This document shows positions 1 through 10,671 of a stretch of 64,000 nt of DNA, one piece after another; the stretch's first letter is position 1, and each line of letters begins with the position of its first letter. Position numbers and translations under genes: made by a program. Source of the stretch: JAVBOW01 sp031550125 (GTDB lineage Bacteria > Bacteroidota > Bacteroidia > Bacteroidales > Rikenellaceae); contig JAVBOW010000017.1 in NCBI GenBank assembly GCA_031550125.1, positions 45,291-109,290 of the forward strand, in the 5' to 3' direction. The notes beneath the pieces were generated by a model, which saw nothing but the letters and a program-made list of their open reading frames with translations, did not search any database and had not been told where the DNA came from.

Positions 1-540
1 AACGCAGAGGTGCTGATAGCCGCCCGCGAGGGTAAGGCCATACGCTTCCATGAGAGCGCCGTAAGGGCTATAGGCCGTACGGGAGCGGGAGTGAAAGGCA
101 TAAATATAGAAGATACGGACGCCGTGGTTGGCATGGTGTGCGTCGAGCCTGACAGCGGCAAGGATATCCTTGTGCTGTCCGAGAACGGTTACGGCAAGCG
201 CACCGATCTGGACGACTACCGCATAACCAACCGCAGCGGCAAGGGAGTCAAGACTATACAGATCACCGAGAAGACAGGCAAGCTCATCTCCATGCAAGCC
301 GTGTCGGACGAGGACGACCTCATGATAATCAACCGCAGCGGCCTGACCATACGCACCGGCGTAGCCGAGATACGCGTGGCCGGCCGCGCCACCCAGGGCG
401 TCAGGATCATCAACCTGCGCAACGGCGATTCGATAGCTTCCGTTATAGCCGTCCCAGGAGCCGACGATGAAGAAAATGATGGTATTGAAAACGAAACAGT
501 TGAGACTGCCGGAGGGGATGCTGCCCTGCCGCAGGAATAG
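1..540 (+). CDS. gyrA: DNA gyrase subunit A, C-terminal part (5' end outside window)
   Basis: The frame is open from the first base and ends at TAG 538-540, so only the last 179 residues are visible. They form repeated beta-pinwheel blades typical of the GyrA C-terminal DNA-wrapping domain, for example VLIAAREGKAIRF, ENGYGKRTDLDDYR and INRSGLTIRTGVAEIRVAGR. The family wraps DNA and allows gyrase to introduce negative supercoils. The catalytic tyrosine domain lies upstream of the window. The protein ends in a strongly acidic tail (residues after VIAVPGADDEEND). GyrA rather than ParC is favoured by the blade spacing and the TQGVRIINL segment; a ParC-like paralogue is the alternative. Confidence 0.93.
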   Translation, partial: NAEVLIAAREGKAIRFHESAVRAIGRTGAGVKGINIEDTDAVVGMVCVEPDSGKDILVLSENGYGKRTDLDDYRITNRSGKGVKTIQITEKTGKLISMQAVSDEDDLMIINRSGLTIRTGVAEIRVAGRATQGVRIINLRNGDSIASVIAVPGADDEENDGIENETVETAGGDAALPQE

Positions 541-560
541 AAACCTAAAAACCTACCGAT

Positions 561-1913
561 ATGAAAAAGATCTTTTTGCTCGTTGCATCAGTGCTGATAG
601 TGTGCGCGCCGGTTTTAAAGGCTCAGGAGCTGCAGCAGCCCATTAAACTGGACGTCGAGGGCCTGAAGAAAAAAATATCCAAATCGGACGCCGCTATAGC
701 CGATCCCAAGAAGGGGGCCAAAGCCTCCACATGGATCGACCGCGGCTTTCTTTTCCACGAAGTTGCCCTCGCCCCTGCGGCAGGCGTATTCAAAGGCCAG
801 GAAGAGGCCGCGCTGAAGGAGAAGTATGGCGCTCCGGTCAAACCCAACTATCCCACCAAGGTAGAGCAGAAGAGCTATCGTACGCTGGAGTACAAAACTT
901 TCAAGGCTTACCTTGAAAAGGTCGGCGAGAATTTCAAGGTGGTATGCTGGATGCCTTCGATGTCTATCGATCCCAAGGCCATTGAAAAATCGCTCGAGGC
1001 ATATATGAAGGCTTACGCCCTGGACGATGGCAAGGTCAATACCGAGAAGGTTAACCTTGGTCAGAAAGCCGTTGTGGATTACTACCGCATGGTAGGCCAG
1101 AACGAATATCTCATGCACAACTACGTTAACGCCGCCGACGCTTTCACCAAGGCTTACGATGCCGGCATAATGCCTCCCATGAACGTCGTCGACACCACGT
1201 CCATCTATAACGCGGGCCACATCTATACGGCCACCAACGAATACGAAAAGGCGATAGAGTGCCTCAATAAGGCCAAAGACCTTGGTTACTACGCCAACGG
1301 CGATACTTACTATTTCCTGTTCTATTGTTATAACGGCCTTAAGGATAAGGAAAAAGCTAAGGAGTCCCTTCTTGAGGGCGTGGCTAAATTCCCCGAAAGC
1401 GACAAAATAATAGACGGATTGATGAACCTTTACGCCTCGGGCGCTGGCGATCCGAAAGAGATAGTCCCCATAATACAGGCGGCCATAGAGAAGGATCCGA
1501 AAGACGCCAACCTTTATGCTGGACTCGGCCTTATATATGAGAAACTGGGAGAGTCGGACAAATCGCTCGAAAGCATCCAAAAGGCCCGTGAACTGAAACC
1601 CGACGATTTCGGCATCAATTTCAATTACGGCTTGCTGCTGATAAAGAAAGGCGATAAGATGAACTCGGAACTCAACGCCCGTAACGCCGTTGGCGACGAT
1701 TACCGCAACGGTCTGGCGGCCATCAAAGCCGTCTACGCCCAGGCGGTCGCTCCGCTTGAGAAGGCTCTGGAACTCGATCCGAGCCGCTCCGCCACCATAG
1801 AGCTGCTCAAGAACATATGTTTCCGCCTGCGCAACGAGCCGGGCTTCCAGGAGAAGTACGATAAGTACAACAAAATGTTCGAGGAACTCCCCAAGATGCC
1901 CCCCGCAAAGTAA
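561..1913 (+). CDS. Secreted tetratricopeptide-repeat protein
   Basis: A 450-residue protein with a cleavable signal peptide (about residues 1-21, ending in VLKAQ), so it is exported, probably to the periplasm. From about residue 165 onward it is built of tetratricopeptide repeats; the clearest is around residues 310-350 (ANLYAGLGLIYEKLGESDKS). TPRs are protein-protein interaction scaffolds, so no enzymatic activity is implied. The start 20 nt after the gyrA stop is the only one that keeps the signal peptide. It sits between gyrA and sufB and is followed by a strong hairpin (1943-1969). This type of secreted TPR protein is common in Bacteroidales; the specific partner is unknown. Confidence 0.85.
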   Translation: MKKIFLLVASVLIVCAPVLKAQELQQPIKLDVEGLKKKISKSDAAIADPKKGAKASTWIDRGFLFHEVALAPAAGVFKGQEEAALKEKYGAPVKPNYPTKVEQKSYRTLEYKTFKAYLEKVGENFKVVCWMPSMSIDPKAIEKSLEAYMKAYALDDGKVNTEKVNLGQKAVVDYYRMVGQNEYLMHNYVNAADAFTKAYDAGIMPPMNVVDTTSIYNAGHIYTATNEYEKAIECLNKAKDLGYYANGDTYYFLFYCYNGLKDKEKAKESLLEGVAKFPESDKIIDGLMNLYASGAGDPKEIVPIIQAAIEKDPKDANLYAGLGLIYEKLGESDKSLESIQKARELKPDDFGINFNYGLLLIKKGDKMNSELNARNAVGDDYRNGLAAIKAVYAQAVAPLEKALELDPSRSATIELLKNICFRLRNEPGFQEKYDKYNKMFEELPKMPPAK

Positions 1914-1942
1914 AACAGTAAGAAATATTACGTAATTGCTCA

Positions 1943-1969
1943 TCCCGGCCCGCACTTTGCGGGACGGGA
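1943..1969 (+). promoter_or_regulatory. GC-rich hairpin between the TPR gene and sufB
   Basis: An inverted repeat with 12-nt arms, one G-A mismatch and a 3-nt loop (CTT 1955-1957). It lies 29 nt after the TPR stop and only 20 nt before the sufB ATG at 1990. No T-run follows, so it is not a classic intrinsic terminator. It could protect the 3' end of the upstream mRNA, form a weak terminator, or act in the sufB leader. Confidence 0.5.
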
Positions 1970-1989
1970 TAGCATTTATGAATGCATTT

Positions 1990-3441
<1,452 letters not shown>

Positions 3442-3449
3442 GATTTTGT

Positions 3450-4208
3450 ATGGAAAAAGAGACGATATTGGAGGTAAAAGGCCTGCATGCCACCGTTGCG
3501 GGCAATGAGATATTGCGCGGTATAGACCTTACCGTCCGCGCGGGCGAGGTACACGCCATAATGGGACCTAACGGCTCGGGCAAAAGTACGCTGGCCTCGG
3601 TTCTGGCCGGGTCGGAACGCTACGAGGTCACGGAAGGCAGCGCCACTTATTGCGGCCGCGACCTTTTCGGGATGAATATCGAGGAGCGCGCCCGCGCCGG
3701 GCTGTTTCTCGGTTTCCAATACCCGGTGGAGATACCCGGCGTCACCATGGCCAATTTCATGAAGATGGCCGTCGCCGAGCGGCGTAAATATTTGGGGCTG
3801 GAGCCTCTCACCTCGGCCGAATTTCTCCGGACCATGCGCCAGAAGGGCGCGATAGTGGAACTTGACGCCAAACTTTCGGGCCGCGCGGTGAACGAGGGGT
3901 TTTCGGGCGGGGAGAAAAAGAAGAACGAGATATTCCAGATGGCCATGCTCGAACCTAAGCTCGCCCTGCTCGACGAGACCGACAGCGGCCTTGATATAGA
4001 CGCGCTCAGGATAGTGGGTACGGGAGTGACCAAACTGCGCCGCGAAGATAACGCCACGGTTGTCATAACCCACTACCAACGGCTGCTGGACTATATCGCG
4101 CCCGACTTCGTGCATGTCCTTTACAAAGGCCGCATAATCCGCACCGAAGGTCCCGAGCTTGCCTTGAAACTCGAAAAGGACGGTTACGACTGGCTGATAA
4201 ACGCATAA
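3450..4208 (+). CDS. sufC: Fe-S cluster assembly ATPase SufC
   Basis: A 252-residue ABC-type ATPase, the motor of SufBCD. Walker A GPNGSGKST is at residues 39-47, the ABC signature is FSGGEKKKNE, and Walker B/D-loop reads LALLDETDSGLDIDAL, where the SufC-typical DETDSGLD is intact. There are no membrane segments, as expected for this soluble complex. It begins 8 nt after the sufB stop and ends 2 nt before sufD, so the genes are almost certainly co-transcribed and translationally coupled. Length and motif spacing are normal for the family. Confidence 0.96.
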   Translation: MEKETILEVKGLHATVAGNEILRGIDLTVRAGEVHAIMGPNGSGKSTLASVLAGSERYEVTEGSATYCGRDLFGMNIEERARAGLFLGFQYPVEIPGVTMANFMKMAVAERRKYLGLEPLTSAEFLRTMRQKGAIVELDAKLSGRAVNEGFSGGEKKKNEIFQMAMLEPKLALLDETDSGLDIDALRIVGTGVTKLRREDNATVVITHYQRLLDYIAPDFVHVLYKGRIIRTEGPELALKLEKDGYDWLINA

Positions 4209-4210
4209 AG

Positions 4211-5509
4211 ATGGCCCGTACAGCGGAAAACATACTCGAGGAACTTTACCTGGCCAATCTGGAGTTGATAGGCGAGGGCTTCCCTGCGGCGTTCAACCTC
4301 AGGCGCAGAGCCATAGCCGAAGCGCTCCACCTTGGCGACGCGCTTCCGGGAGCAGGCGACGAGCGTTACCACCTTATTGATATACGATCGCTCTACGGCC
4401 GCGATTGGGAATATTATTTCACTCCGCCGGCCTTGCCCGCCGACGGAATTTTAGATGGCGGACCCGGGGAGGATTGTTTCCGCATATCGCTCCATAACGG
4501 CTTTACCGACGGCGCGCTCCGCCGCGAGGCTAACGGCCTGGTGTACGGAAGCCTCAGGGCGGCCTGCGCCGAAATGTGGGATACGGCGTCCGTATATTAC
4601 GGCGCTTCCGCCGACGGTATGCGCGAGCCGCTTGCGGCACTCAACGGAGCGTTCGTGCAAGACGGCGCATTTATCTATGTACCTGCCGGTTGCCGGCTCG
4701 ATAAACCCGTTGTGGCCGATTGCCGCTATTCATCCTCCGGCGAGGAGCTGTCGTGCTTCGTCCGCACTCTCGTCGTGCTGGAGGAGGGGGCTTCCGCCGA
4801 GATCGTCGTCATGCACCGCAACGCCGCCGGTAACGCCTTCTTGGTCAATTCCGTATGCGAGATGTTTGCGGGCGAAGGCGCGCAGATCGCATTTTCAGGC
4901 TTTTCGCGCATGGACGCATCGAGTACACTGCTGCATTCCAATCATATACGCCAGTCGGGAGACAGCACTGTGGAGACGGTATGGACTGCACTCGGCGGCC
5001 TGACGACGCGTATATCCCATTGCACAGACCTTGCAGGCGAAGGTGCGGAAAGCCGCCTCGACGCCCTTTACCTCGCACCTGAGGCCGAGACCATCGCGTT
5101 CGACGTCCGCGCCGACCATAACGCGCCCGGCTGTCGCAGCTACGAAATGGTCAAAGGCGTGGCTTCCGGCACTGCGCGGGGGTCGTTCACCGGTATGGCT
5201 TACGTGGCTCCCGGAGCCCAGCGTACCGAGGCGATGCAGCAGAGTCGCAATATAGAGATGAGTCCGACGGCGAAGATATACGCCCGTCCACGCCTGGAGA
5301 TCTACGCCGACGACGTCAAGTGCAGCCACGGCGCGACGGTTGGCCAGCTCGACCCGGAAGCCGTATGGTATATGCGCCAGAGGGGCATAGACGTTGATTC
5401 GGCCCGGCGTTTGCAGTTGGAAGGGTTCATAAAGGACGTCGCCGGACGCTATCGTTGGGGAGGAGAACTCTTCGGAAGCGCGGTGCAGGAGTATGTAGAT
5501 AAGTTATAG
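4211..5509 (+). CDS. sufD: Fe-S cluster assembly protein SufD
   Basis: A 432-residue SufD-type protein, paralogue of SufB and third member of SufBCD. The N-terminal half is poorly conserved, as usual. The beta-helix part carries GAFVQDGAFIYVPAGCRLDKP and the C-terminal hallmark ending in the conserved Cys-His segment DDVKCSHGATVGQLD, which takes part in cluster assembly. It starts 2 nt after sufC and ends 9 nt before sufS. Position in the operon and the C-terminal motif make the call secure despite weaker N-terminal similarity. Confidence 0.94.
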   Translation: MARTAENILEELYLANLELIGEGFPAAFNLRRRAIAEALHLGDALPGAGDERYHLIDIRSLYGRDWEYYFTPPALPADGILDGGPGEDCFRISLHNGFTDGALRREANGLVYGSLRAACAEMWDTASVYYGASADGMREPLAALNGAFVQDGAFIYVPAGCRLDKPVVADCRYSSSGEELSCFVRTLVVLEEGASAEIVVMHRNAAGNAFLVNSVCEMFAGEGAQIAFSGFSRMDASSTLLHSNHIRQSGDSTVETVWTALGGLTTRISHCTDLAGEGAESRLDALYLAPEAETIAFDVRADHNAPGCRSYEMVKGVASGTARGSFTGMAYVAPGAQRTEAMQQSRNIEMSPTAKIYARPRLEIYADDVKCSHGATVGQLDPEAVWYMRQRGIDVDSARRLQLEGFIKDVAGRYRWGGELFGSAVQEYVDKL

Positions 5510-5518
5510 AATCGATAT

Positions 5519-6739
5519 ATGTTGGACCTGGATAAGATACGAGCCGATTTTCCGCTGTTGGAGACGACGGTTAACGGCCGTCCGCTTGTCTATCTCGATA
5601 ACGCCGCCACGGCCCAGAAGCCGCGCGCCGTGATGGAGCGGATGGACGAAGTCTATTTTACGTTCAACTCCAACATCCACCGCGGCGTACATACACTCAG
5701 CGAGCGTTCCACCGCTGCCTACGAGGCTGCCCGACAAACCGTGAGGGCCTTTATCAACGCCGCCGAACCGCACGAGATCGTGTTCACCTCCGGCGCTACG
5801 GCTTCGATAAACGCCGTTGCATTCAGTTTCGGCGAGGCTTTCATTGGACGCGGCGACAACGTCGTAGTGAGCGCCATGGAACACCATTCCAATATAGTAC
5901 CCTGGCAGATGGCGTGCGAAAGGCGCGGCGCTTCGCTCCGCGTTATCCCGTTTGCCGACGACGGTTCTTTGCTTACCGGCGAGATAGAGAGCCTTATCGA
6001 CTCGCGCACCCGCATAGTGGCTGTCACCCAGGCTTCCAATGTCCTCGGTACGCGTCCCGATCTGAGCCGGGTCGTCGCGGCGGCCCACGCCCGCGGCGTT
6101 CCCGTGCTGGTTGACGGCTGTCAGGGGATTGTCCACGGGGGAGTGGACGTGCAAGCCCTCGACTGCGATTTCTACGCTTTCTCGGGGCATAAACTCTATG
6201 GCCCTACGGGCATAGGCGTCCTCTACGGCAAGTCCCGGTGGCTTGAAAAAATGCCTCCTTTCATGGGCGGCGGCGATATGGTGGCCACGGTAAGTTTCGA
6301 GAAGACCGATTACGCCTCGCTGCCCTTCAAATTCGAGGCCGGCACGTCCAATTATGTGGGAGCCATAGGTTTGGCTACGGCCATAGACTATCTGGCCTCG
6401 CTGGACGCCGCAGCGCTTGCCGCGCACGAGGCGGCCCTGCTGCACAGAGCCGTATCCGCCTTGCAGGAGATAGACGGTTTGAGGATATACGGATACGCTC
6501 CGGACAAATGCAGCATAGTCTCTTTCCTTATAGACGGTTTGCACCCGCTGGACGTGGGGCAGATATTGGACAAGACGGGCGTAGCCATACGCACCGGCAC
6601 CCATTGCGCCGAGCCTGTCATGGCCCGTTACGGCGTTACGGGCATGTGCAGGGCTTCGATGGCGTTCTATAATACGGCGGCCGAGGTTGACGCTTTGGCC
6701 GAAGGCCTGCGGAAGGCCGTAAAAATGTTGCGCAGATGA
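5519..6739 (+). CDS. sufS: Cysteine desulfurase SufS (class V aminotransferase)
   Basis: A 406-residue PLP enzyme that releases sulfur from L-cysteine as a persulfide for the SufBCD scaffold. The PLP lysine is in FSGHKLYGPTGIG, the active-site cysteine in RTGTHCAEPVM, and the cofactor-binding histidine in SAMEHHSNIVPWQ, all SufS/CsdA (group II) features. No sufE or sufU sulfur acceptor is seen nearby, so the acceptor is either encoded elsewhere or not used. The stop overlaps the next start (ATGATGA), coupling it to tmk. Confidence 0.95.
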   Translation: MLDLDKIRADFPLLETTVNGRPLVYLDNAATAQKPRAVMERMDEVYFTFNSNIHRGVHTLSERSTAAYEAARQTVRAFINAAEPHEIVFTSGATASINAVAFSFGEAFIGRGDNVVVSAMEHHSNIVPWQMACERRGASLRVIPFADDGSLLTGEIESLIDSRTRIVAVTQASNVLGTRPDLSRVVAAAHARGVPVLVDGCQGIVHGGVDVQALDCDFYAFSGHKLYGPTGIGVLYGKSRWLEKMPPFMGGGDMVATVSFEKTDYASLPFKFEAGTSNYVGAIGLATAIDYLASLDAAALAAHEAALLHRAVSALQEIDGLRIYGYAPDKCSIVSFLIDGLHPLDVGQILDKTGVAIRTGTHCAEPVMARYGVTGMCRASMAFYNTAAEVDALAEGLRKAVKMLRR

Positions 6740-7416
6740 TGAATTTCATAGGTATCGAAGGCCTCGACGGCGCAGGTAAGTCGACGCAGATTGCCTTGTT
6801 GACCAAATATTTACAGGATAGAGGGGTGGAGTACGAATATCTCCACTTCCCGCGTTTCGACGCGCCCTTCTATGGCGATCTGATAGCCCGTTTCCTGCGC
6901 GGCGAATTCGGCGCGGTGGACAAGGTGGATCCTTACCTTGTGGCGCTCATGTATGCGGGAGACCGCCGCGACGCCCGCGATACTATAAACGGCTGGCTTG
7001 CCGAGGGCAAGACGGTCATCCTCGACCGCTACGTCTATTCCAACATAGCTTTCCAGTGTGCAAAACTCGAGGGCGAGGCCCGCGCCGTTCTTATGCGCTG
7101 GATACTCGATTTCGAATTCGGCTACAACGCACTGCCTCGCCCGGGTATAACCTTTTTCCTCGACGTACCCATGGAACTTATCGAGAACCGGCTGGCCGCG
7201 GCGCGCCGCGGCGACGATCGCAACTACCTCAACGGCGCGGAAGATATTCACGAACAGGCCCTGTGGCTGCAACGCCGCGTGAGGGATGTTTATCATGAAC
7301 TGGCTGTTATTCAGAGTGATCTTAAAGTGGTTGACTGTTCTCCGTCCTGCGGCACGATTTGTGCGCCGGATGAGATATTTTCGAGGGTGATGCAACTTGC
7401 CGCAGACTCCTTGTAG
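6736..7416 (+). CDS. tmk: Thymidylate kinase
   Basis: A 226-residue P-loop kinase that phosphorylates dTMP to dTDP in the cytosol. The P-loop is GLDGAGKST (residues 8-16), the DR(Y/H) substrate motif is ILDRYVYSN, and the LID segment AARRGDDRNYL carries the arginines. Two adjacent ATGs (6736 and 6739) are possible; the first overlaps the sufS stop by four bases. Its coupling to the suf operon is unexpected functionally but may only be genome compaction. Length is normal for Bacteroidetes enzymes. Confidence 0.93.
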   Translation: MMNFIGIEGLDGAGKSTQIALLTKYLQDRGVEYEYLHFPRFDAPFYGDLIARFLRGEFGAVDKVDPYLVALMYAGDRRDARDTINGWLAEGKTVILDRYVYSNIAFQCAKLEGEARAVLMRWILDFEFGYNALPRPGITFFLDVPMELIENRLAAARRGDDRNYLNGAEDIHEQALWLQRRVRDVYHELAVIQSDLKVVDCSPSCGTICAPDEIFSRVMQLAADSL

Positions 7417-7437
7417 CGAACTTAAAACCTGCTGTTT

Positions 7438-8556
7438 TTGAGACGTAAACGCTATATTTTTATTGCCGTTTGCCGGGTACTCCTCGGCGCGCTGTTTGTT
7501 TTTTCGGGCCTGATCAAGAGCATCGACCCTATGGGTACGGCCATTAAACTCACGGAGTATTGCAGGGCCTTCGACCTCGACTTTCTCTCTGGCGCAGCCA
7601 CGCACATTTCAATAACGCTTTCGGTGATGGAGGCCGTACTCGGCGCAATGCTGATATTGGGCGTATGGCCGCGTTTCACGTCGACGTTTTCGATTGCCGT
7701 CATGGCGTTCTTTACTTTTTTTACGCTTTTTATCGCCATGACCAATCCTGTCGCCGACTGCGGCTGTTTCGGCGATGCCATAAAATTGTCCAATTGGGAA
7801 AGTTTTCTTAAGAACGTACTGCTGCTGTTGCCGTTGAGCGTTGCGATCACCGTCAACGCATGGATGCGTCCTGCGCGGAAAGGTATTCGCGGGGGAGCGC
7901 TGATGTGCGCTGTTTTTGGCGTTTTTGCCGTGTTGCTGAATATTTATTGCCTGCGCCACCTGCCGCTTATAGATTTCCTGCCCTATAAAAAGGGCGTCAA
8001 CATACCGGAAGCGATATCGGCGGCGTCCGACGGCGCAGGGACCAAATTGCTTTACCGCGACCTCGACACGGGAACCGTCATGGAATTCGCTATTTCGGAT
8101 ACCACCTGGCACGACGAATCGCAGTGGGAGTATGTGAACACCATAGTCAAAGTAAACCCTCTTGCCAATTCCGCAGCCGCATTCGCCATAATAGACTCAG
8201 GGGCGGACGTGACAATGAAATTGCTTTCCCGGCCCGGCGCGCTGTTCATGTTGTGCGTAGAGTCTCCTTCGCGCCTGAACGCCAGGCAGACCGACGCCCT
8301 TTTCCGCGCCGCGCAGGAAGCCCGCGCCAGGGACTATGCGGTTATAGCCATCACGCCTGTGCCGCTTACCGATACGCCTGCGACGCTTTGCGGCCAAGGC
8401 TGCCCGGTCAAATATTTCAATATCGACGACGTGACACTGAAGAGCCTGCTCAGGGCCGAAACGGGCCTCGTGGTGGTTCGTGACGGCACTATAATCGATA
8501 AAATGGGATGGCGCGACATTCCTCTCCGGGGCCGCTTCCGCGATTACCGGCATTGA
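7438..8556 (+). CDS. DoxX/MauE-like membrane protein with thioredoxin-like C-terminal domain
   Basis: A 372-residue protein. Residues 1-160 hold about four membrane helices in a DoxX/MauE-like arrangement, with a conserved NPVADCGCFGDAIKLS loop whose two cysteines suggest redox function. After a further membrane segment, the C-terminal part (about 200-372) resembles a thioredoxin-like fold ending in GLVVVRDGTIIDKM and contains another cysteine pair in LCGQGCPVKYF. No ATG or GTG start fits: the frame is closed by TAA at 7423 and the first start candidates are CTG 7429/7432 and TTG 7438; the next ATG would remove the first helix. TTG 7438 is chosen. Redox partner unknown. Confidence 0.8.
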   Translation: MRRKRYIFIAVCRVLLGALFVFSGLIKSIDPMGTAIKLTEYCRAFDLDFLSGAATHISITLSVMEAVLGAMLILGVWPRFTSTFSIAVMAFFTFFTLFIAMTNPVADCGCFGDAIKLSNWESFLKNVLLLLPLSVAITVNAWMRPARKGIRGGALMCAVFGVFAVLLNIYCLRHLPLIDFLPYKKGVNIPEAISAASDGAGTKLLYRDLDTGTVMEFAISDTTWHDESQWEYVNTIVKVNPLANSAAAFAIIDSGADVTMKLLSRPGALFMLCVESPSRLNARQTDALFRAAQEARARDYAVIAITPVPLTDTPATLCGQGCPVKYFNIDDVTLKSLLRAETGLVVVRDGTIIDKMGWRDIPLRGRFRDYRH

Positions 8557-8678
8557 GGATCTGCTTGAATTTCAAGCCGGATCGGACTGAAGCCCGTGAG
8601 GATTTGAAACGAGAAGGATAAGTAAAGGATGATGCGCGATATGCGCAGCCAACATACAATTGAAACCGGTCAGCTATT

Positions 8679-10028
8679 TCAGCGAAGTATCCGCCACTCT
8701 TTGGGATACATATTATTCACTTTCGCGCCTGACTTTTTCGCCCATCCTATGGCGAGTCCCTCATGGCGGACCATGTTTATCCCATCCCCGAACGCCGAAG
8801 GGTCGGGATTTTGCTTGCGCAGATATTTGAGCGCCTCTTCGAGCGTGAGTTCCGTCACGCAGGCGGCTCCGGCCGACGCCTCCGGAAATAACGCCAACGA
8901 ATGGCCCGGACGCAGAGAACCATGGAAAATCTGCCCCATGGGAACTCCCGAGTGTACCACTGTCAGGTATCCTGCCAGCGCCCTGAATAGAGAGTATGCG
9001 GCGGCGTAATAGCCGTAATAATCCTCCCCTATACGAGCGAAACGCATAAACGACGGTTGCTCCACCCATCGCGACAGCTCGGCTACTTCTTTTCCCGTGG
9101 CGTCGCATATGGCGACGCCTCGCCCGGACGGCATGCTTTCGCGTTTTTTACCGTCGGCTTTGCGGACGGCGGCGGCGAAGAATCCCTCGCTGCGCGACGC
9201 GCCCGGATAGAAGCGGAACGTCTCCATCCCGCCCGCCTCGCCGCGCGATACGCCCCACGAAGGCTCCGTTTCGATATGTACGGTCTGGCAGTCGAATTCC
9301 CTGGCCAGCCACTCCACGTTATCTTCGTTTTCACGGCTGTTGAACGTGCAAGTGGAATAGATCATCACTCCTCCCTGCCGCAGGGCGCTCCATGCGTCGG
9401 CCAGTATGCGTCTTTGGCGGGCGGCGCACAGCTCTACGTTCTTTTCGCTCCATTGCGCCCTGGCCTTCGGGTTTTTGCGCATCATGCCCTCGCCCGAACA
9501 CGGCGCGTCCACTATTATGGCGTCGAAAACCCCGTTTATCCGATTGAACGCCATGGGATCGTTATACGTTACTGCTACATTGCCCAAACCCCATTTGGCG
9601 ACGTTCTCCACCAGGGTTCCCACCCTTTGGTTTACGGTTTCGTTGGCCACCACGATCCCCTCAAGCCCCACGAGGGTGGATAGCAGGGTGGTTTTGCCGC
9701 CGGGCGAGGCGCAAAGGTCGAGTACCCTGAGGCCCTCGCACGAACCGAAAGCCTGCTCAAGGATATGTCCTACGAACATGGAGGCTGCCTCCTGGACATA
9801 ATACGCCCCGCCGTGCAGGGCGGGGTCGAGGGTGAATTCGGGCCTTTGGTCGAGGTAGAAGCCGTAACGGCACCAGGGAACCTGGCATCCTTCGGGTTTG
9901 GCCGATATTTTGAACGGATTGAAACGGACGGAGATCGAGGGCGGGGTGTCGAGCGACTCCAGGAGCGCTTGCGGGTCTATACCCGGCAGTCCCTGCAACG
10001 AGCGTATGAATCCGGGGTTAAACTCCAT
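8679..10028 (-). CDS. RsmF/RsmB-type rRNA (cytosine-C5)-methyltransferase
   Basis: A 449-residue NOL1/NOP2/Sun-family SAM-dependent RNA m5C methyltransferase. The SAM site is VLDLCASPGGKTTLL, the two catalytic cysteines are in VDAPCSGEGMMRKNP (motif IV) and IYSTCTFNSREN (motif VI), and the C-terminal 130 residues resemble the PUA-like RNA-binding extension of RsmF (ending near KSGAKVNNMYPKEWR). Most likely it modifies 16S rRNA; the exact cytidine cannot be read from the sequence. It is the last gene of a minus-strand run, one base after the deoxynucleoside kinase. Confidence 0.9.
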   Translation of the reverse strand: MEFNPGFIRSLQGLPGIDPQALLESLDTPPSISVRFNPFKISAKPEGCQVPWCRYGFYLDQRPEFTLDPALHGGAYYVQEAASMFVGHILEQAFGSCEGLRVLDLCASPGGKTTLLSTLVGLEGIVVANETVNQRVGTLVENVAKWGLGNVAVTYNDPMAFNRINGVFDAIIVDAPCSGEGMMRKNPKARAQWSEKNVELCAARQRRILADAWSALRQGGVMIYSTCTFNSRENEDNVEWLAREFDCQTVHIETEPSWGVSRGEAGGMETFRFYPGASRSEGFFAAAVRKADGKKRESMPSGRGVAICDATGKEVAELSRWVEQPSFMRFARIGEDYYGYYAAAYSLFRALAGYLTVVHSGVPMGQIFHGSLRPGHSLALFPEASAGAACVTELTLEEALKYLRKQNPDPSAFGDGINMVRHEGLAIGWAKKSGAKVNNMYPKEWRILR

Positions 10029-10029
10029 C

Positions 10030-10647
10030 CTAACGCTTTTTTTCTGTCGCTTTGATATGGTCGAGGCGCTTGAACAGCGGTTCGAGCAACTTGGGGTTGG
10101 CCACGAAATCGTCCTTGTCGATATCTATCACTATCACCTCTCCTTTGTAGAGGTGTTCTATCCAGTGGTTGTATTTGCGGTTGAGCCTTTCGAGGTATTC
10201 GTCCATTATCGACGCCTCGTATTCGCGTCCGCGCTTTTTGATCTGTCCGACGAGCGACTGTACGCTGCCCTTGAGGTAGACCAGCACGTCCGGCTGCGGG
10301 ATCATGCCGTGTATGAGGTTGAAGATACCCATGTAAGTGTCGAAATCGCGCGACGACATGACCCCCATTTCATGGAGGTTGGACGCGAATATGTGGGCGT
10401 CCTCATACACCGTGCGGTCCTGCACCAGGTCGCCTTCGTACGAAAGCATATTCTGCGCCTCCTGGATGCGTTTGCCCAGGAAATATATCTGGAGGTTGAA
10501 CGCCCAGCGGTGCATGTCTTCGTAGAAGTCGCCTATGTAGGGATTCTCCGTATCTTCGTAATAGGCTTTGGCTCCGTAACGTTTGGCTATTATCCCGGTG
10601 AGCGACGTTTTCCCGCTGCCTATGTTTCCTGCTATTGCGATGTACAT
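10030..10647 (-). CDS. Deoxynucleoside kinase
   Basis: A 205-residue kinase of the deoxyadenosine/deoxyguanosine kinase family, which phosphorylates salvaged deoxynucleosides. The P-loop IAGNIGSGKTSL is at residues 4-15, the substrate region contains NPYIGDFYEDMHRWAFN, and the DRT motif reads LVQDRTVYED. The C-terminal segment KRGREYEASIMDEYLERL is the usual LID/helix region. Substrate specificity (dA, dG or dC) cannot be set from sequence alone. It lies between the GH3-family gene (24 nt upstream) and the rRNA methyltransferase (1 nt downstream), all on the minus strand. Confidence 0.9.
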   Translation of the reverse strand: MYIAIAGNIGSGKTSLTGIIAKRYGAKAYYEDTENPYIGDFYEDMHRWAFNLQIYFLGKRIQEAQNMLSYEGDLVQDRTVYEDAHIFASNLHEMGVMSSRDFDTYMGIFNLIHGMIPQPDVLVYLKGSVQSLVGQIKKRGREYEASIMDEYLERLNRKYNHWIEHLYKGEVIVIDIDKDDFVANPKLLEPLFKRLDHIKATEKKR

Positions 10648-10671
10648 GGTATATTGTTTTTTTTATCGTTT

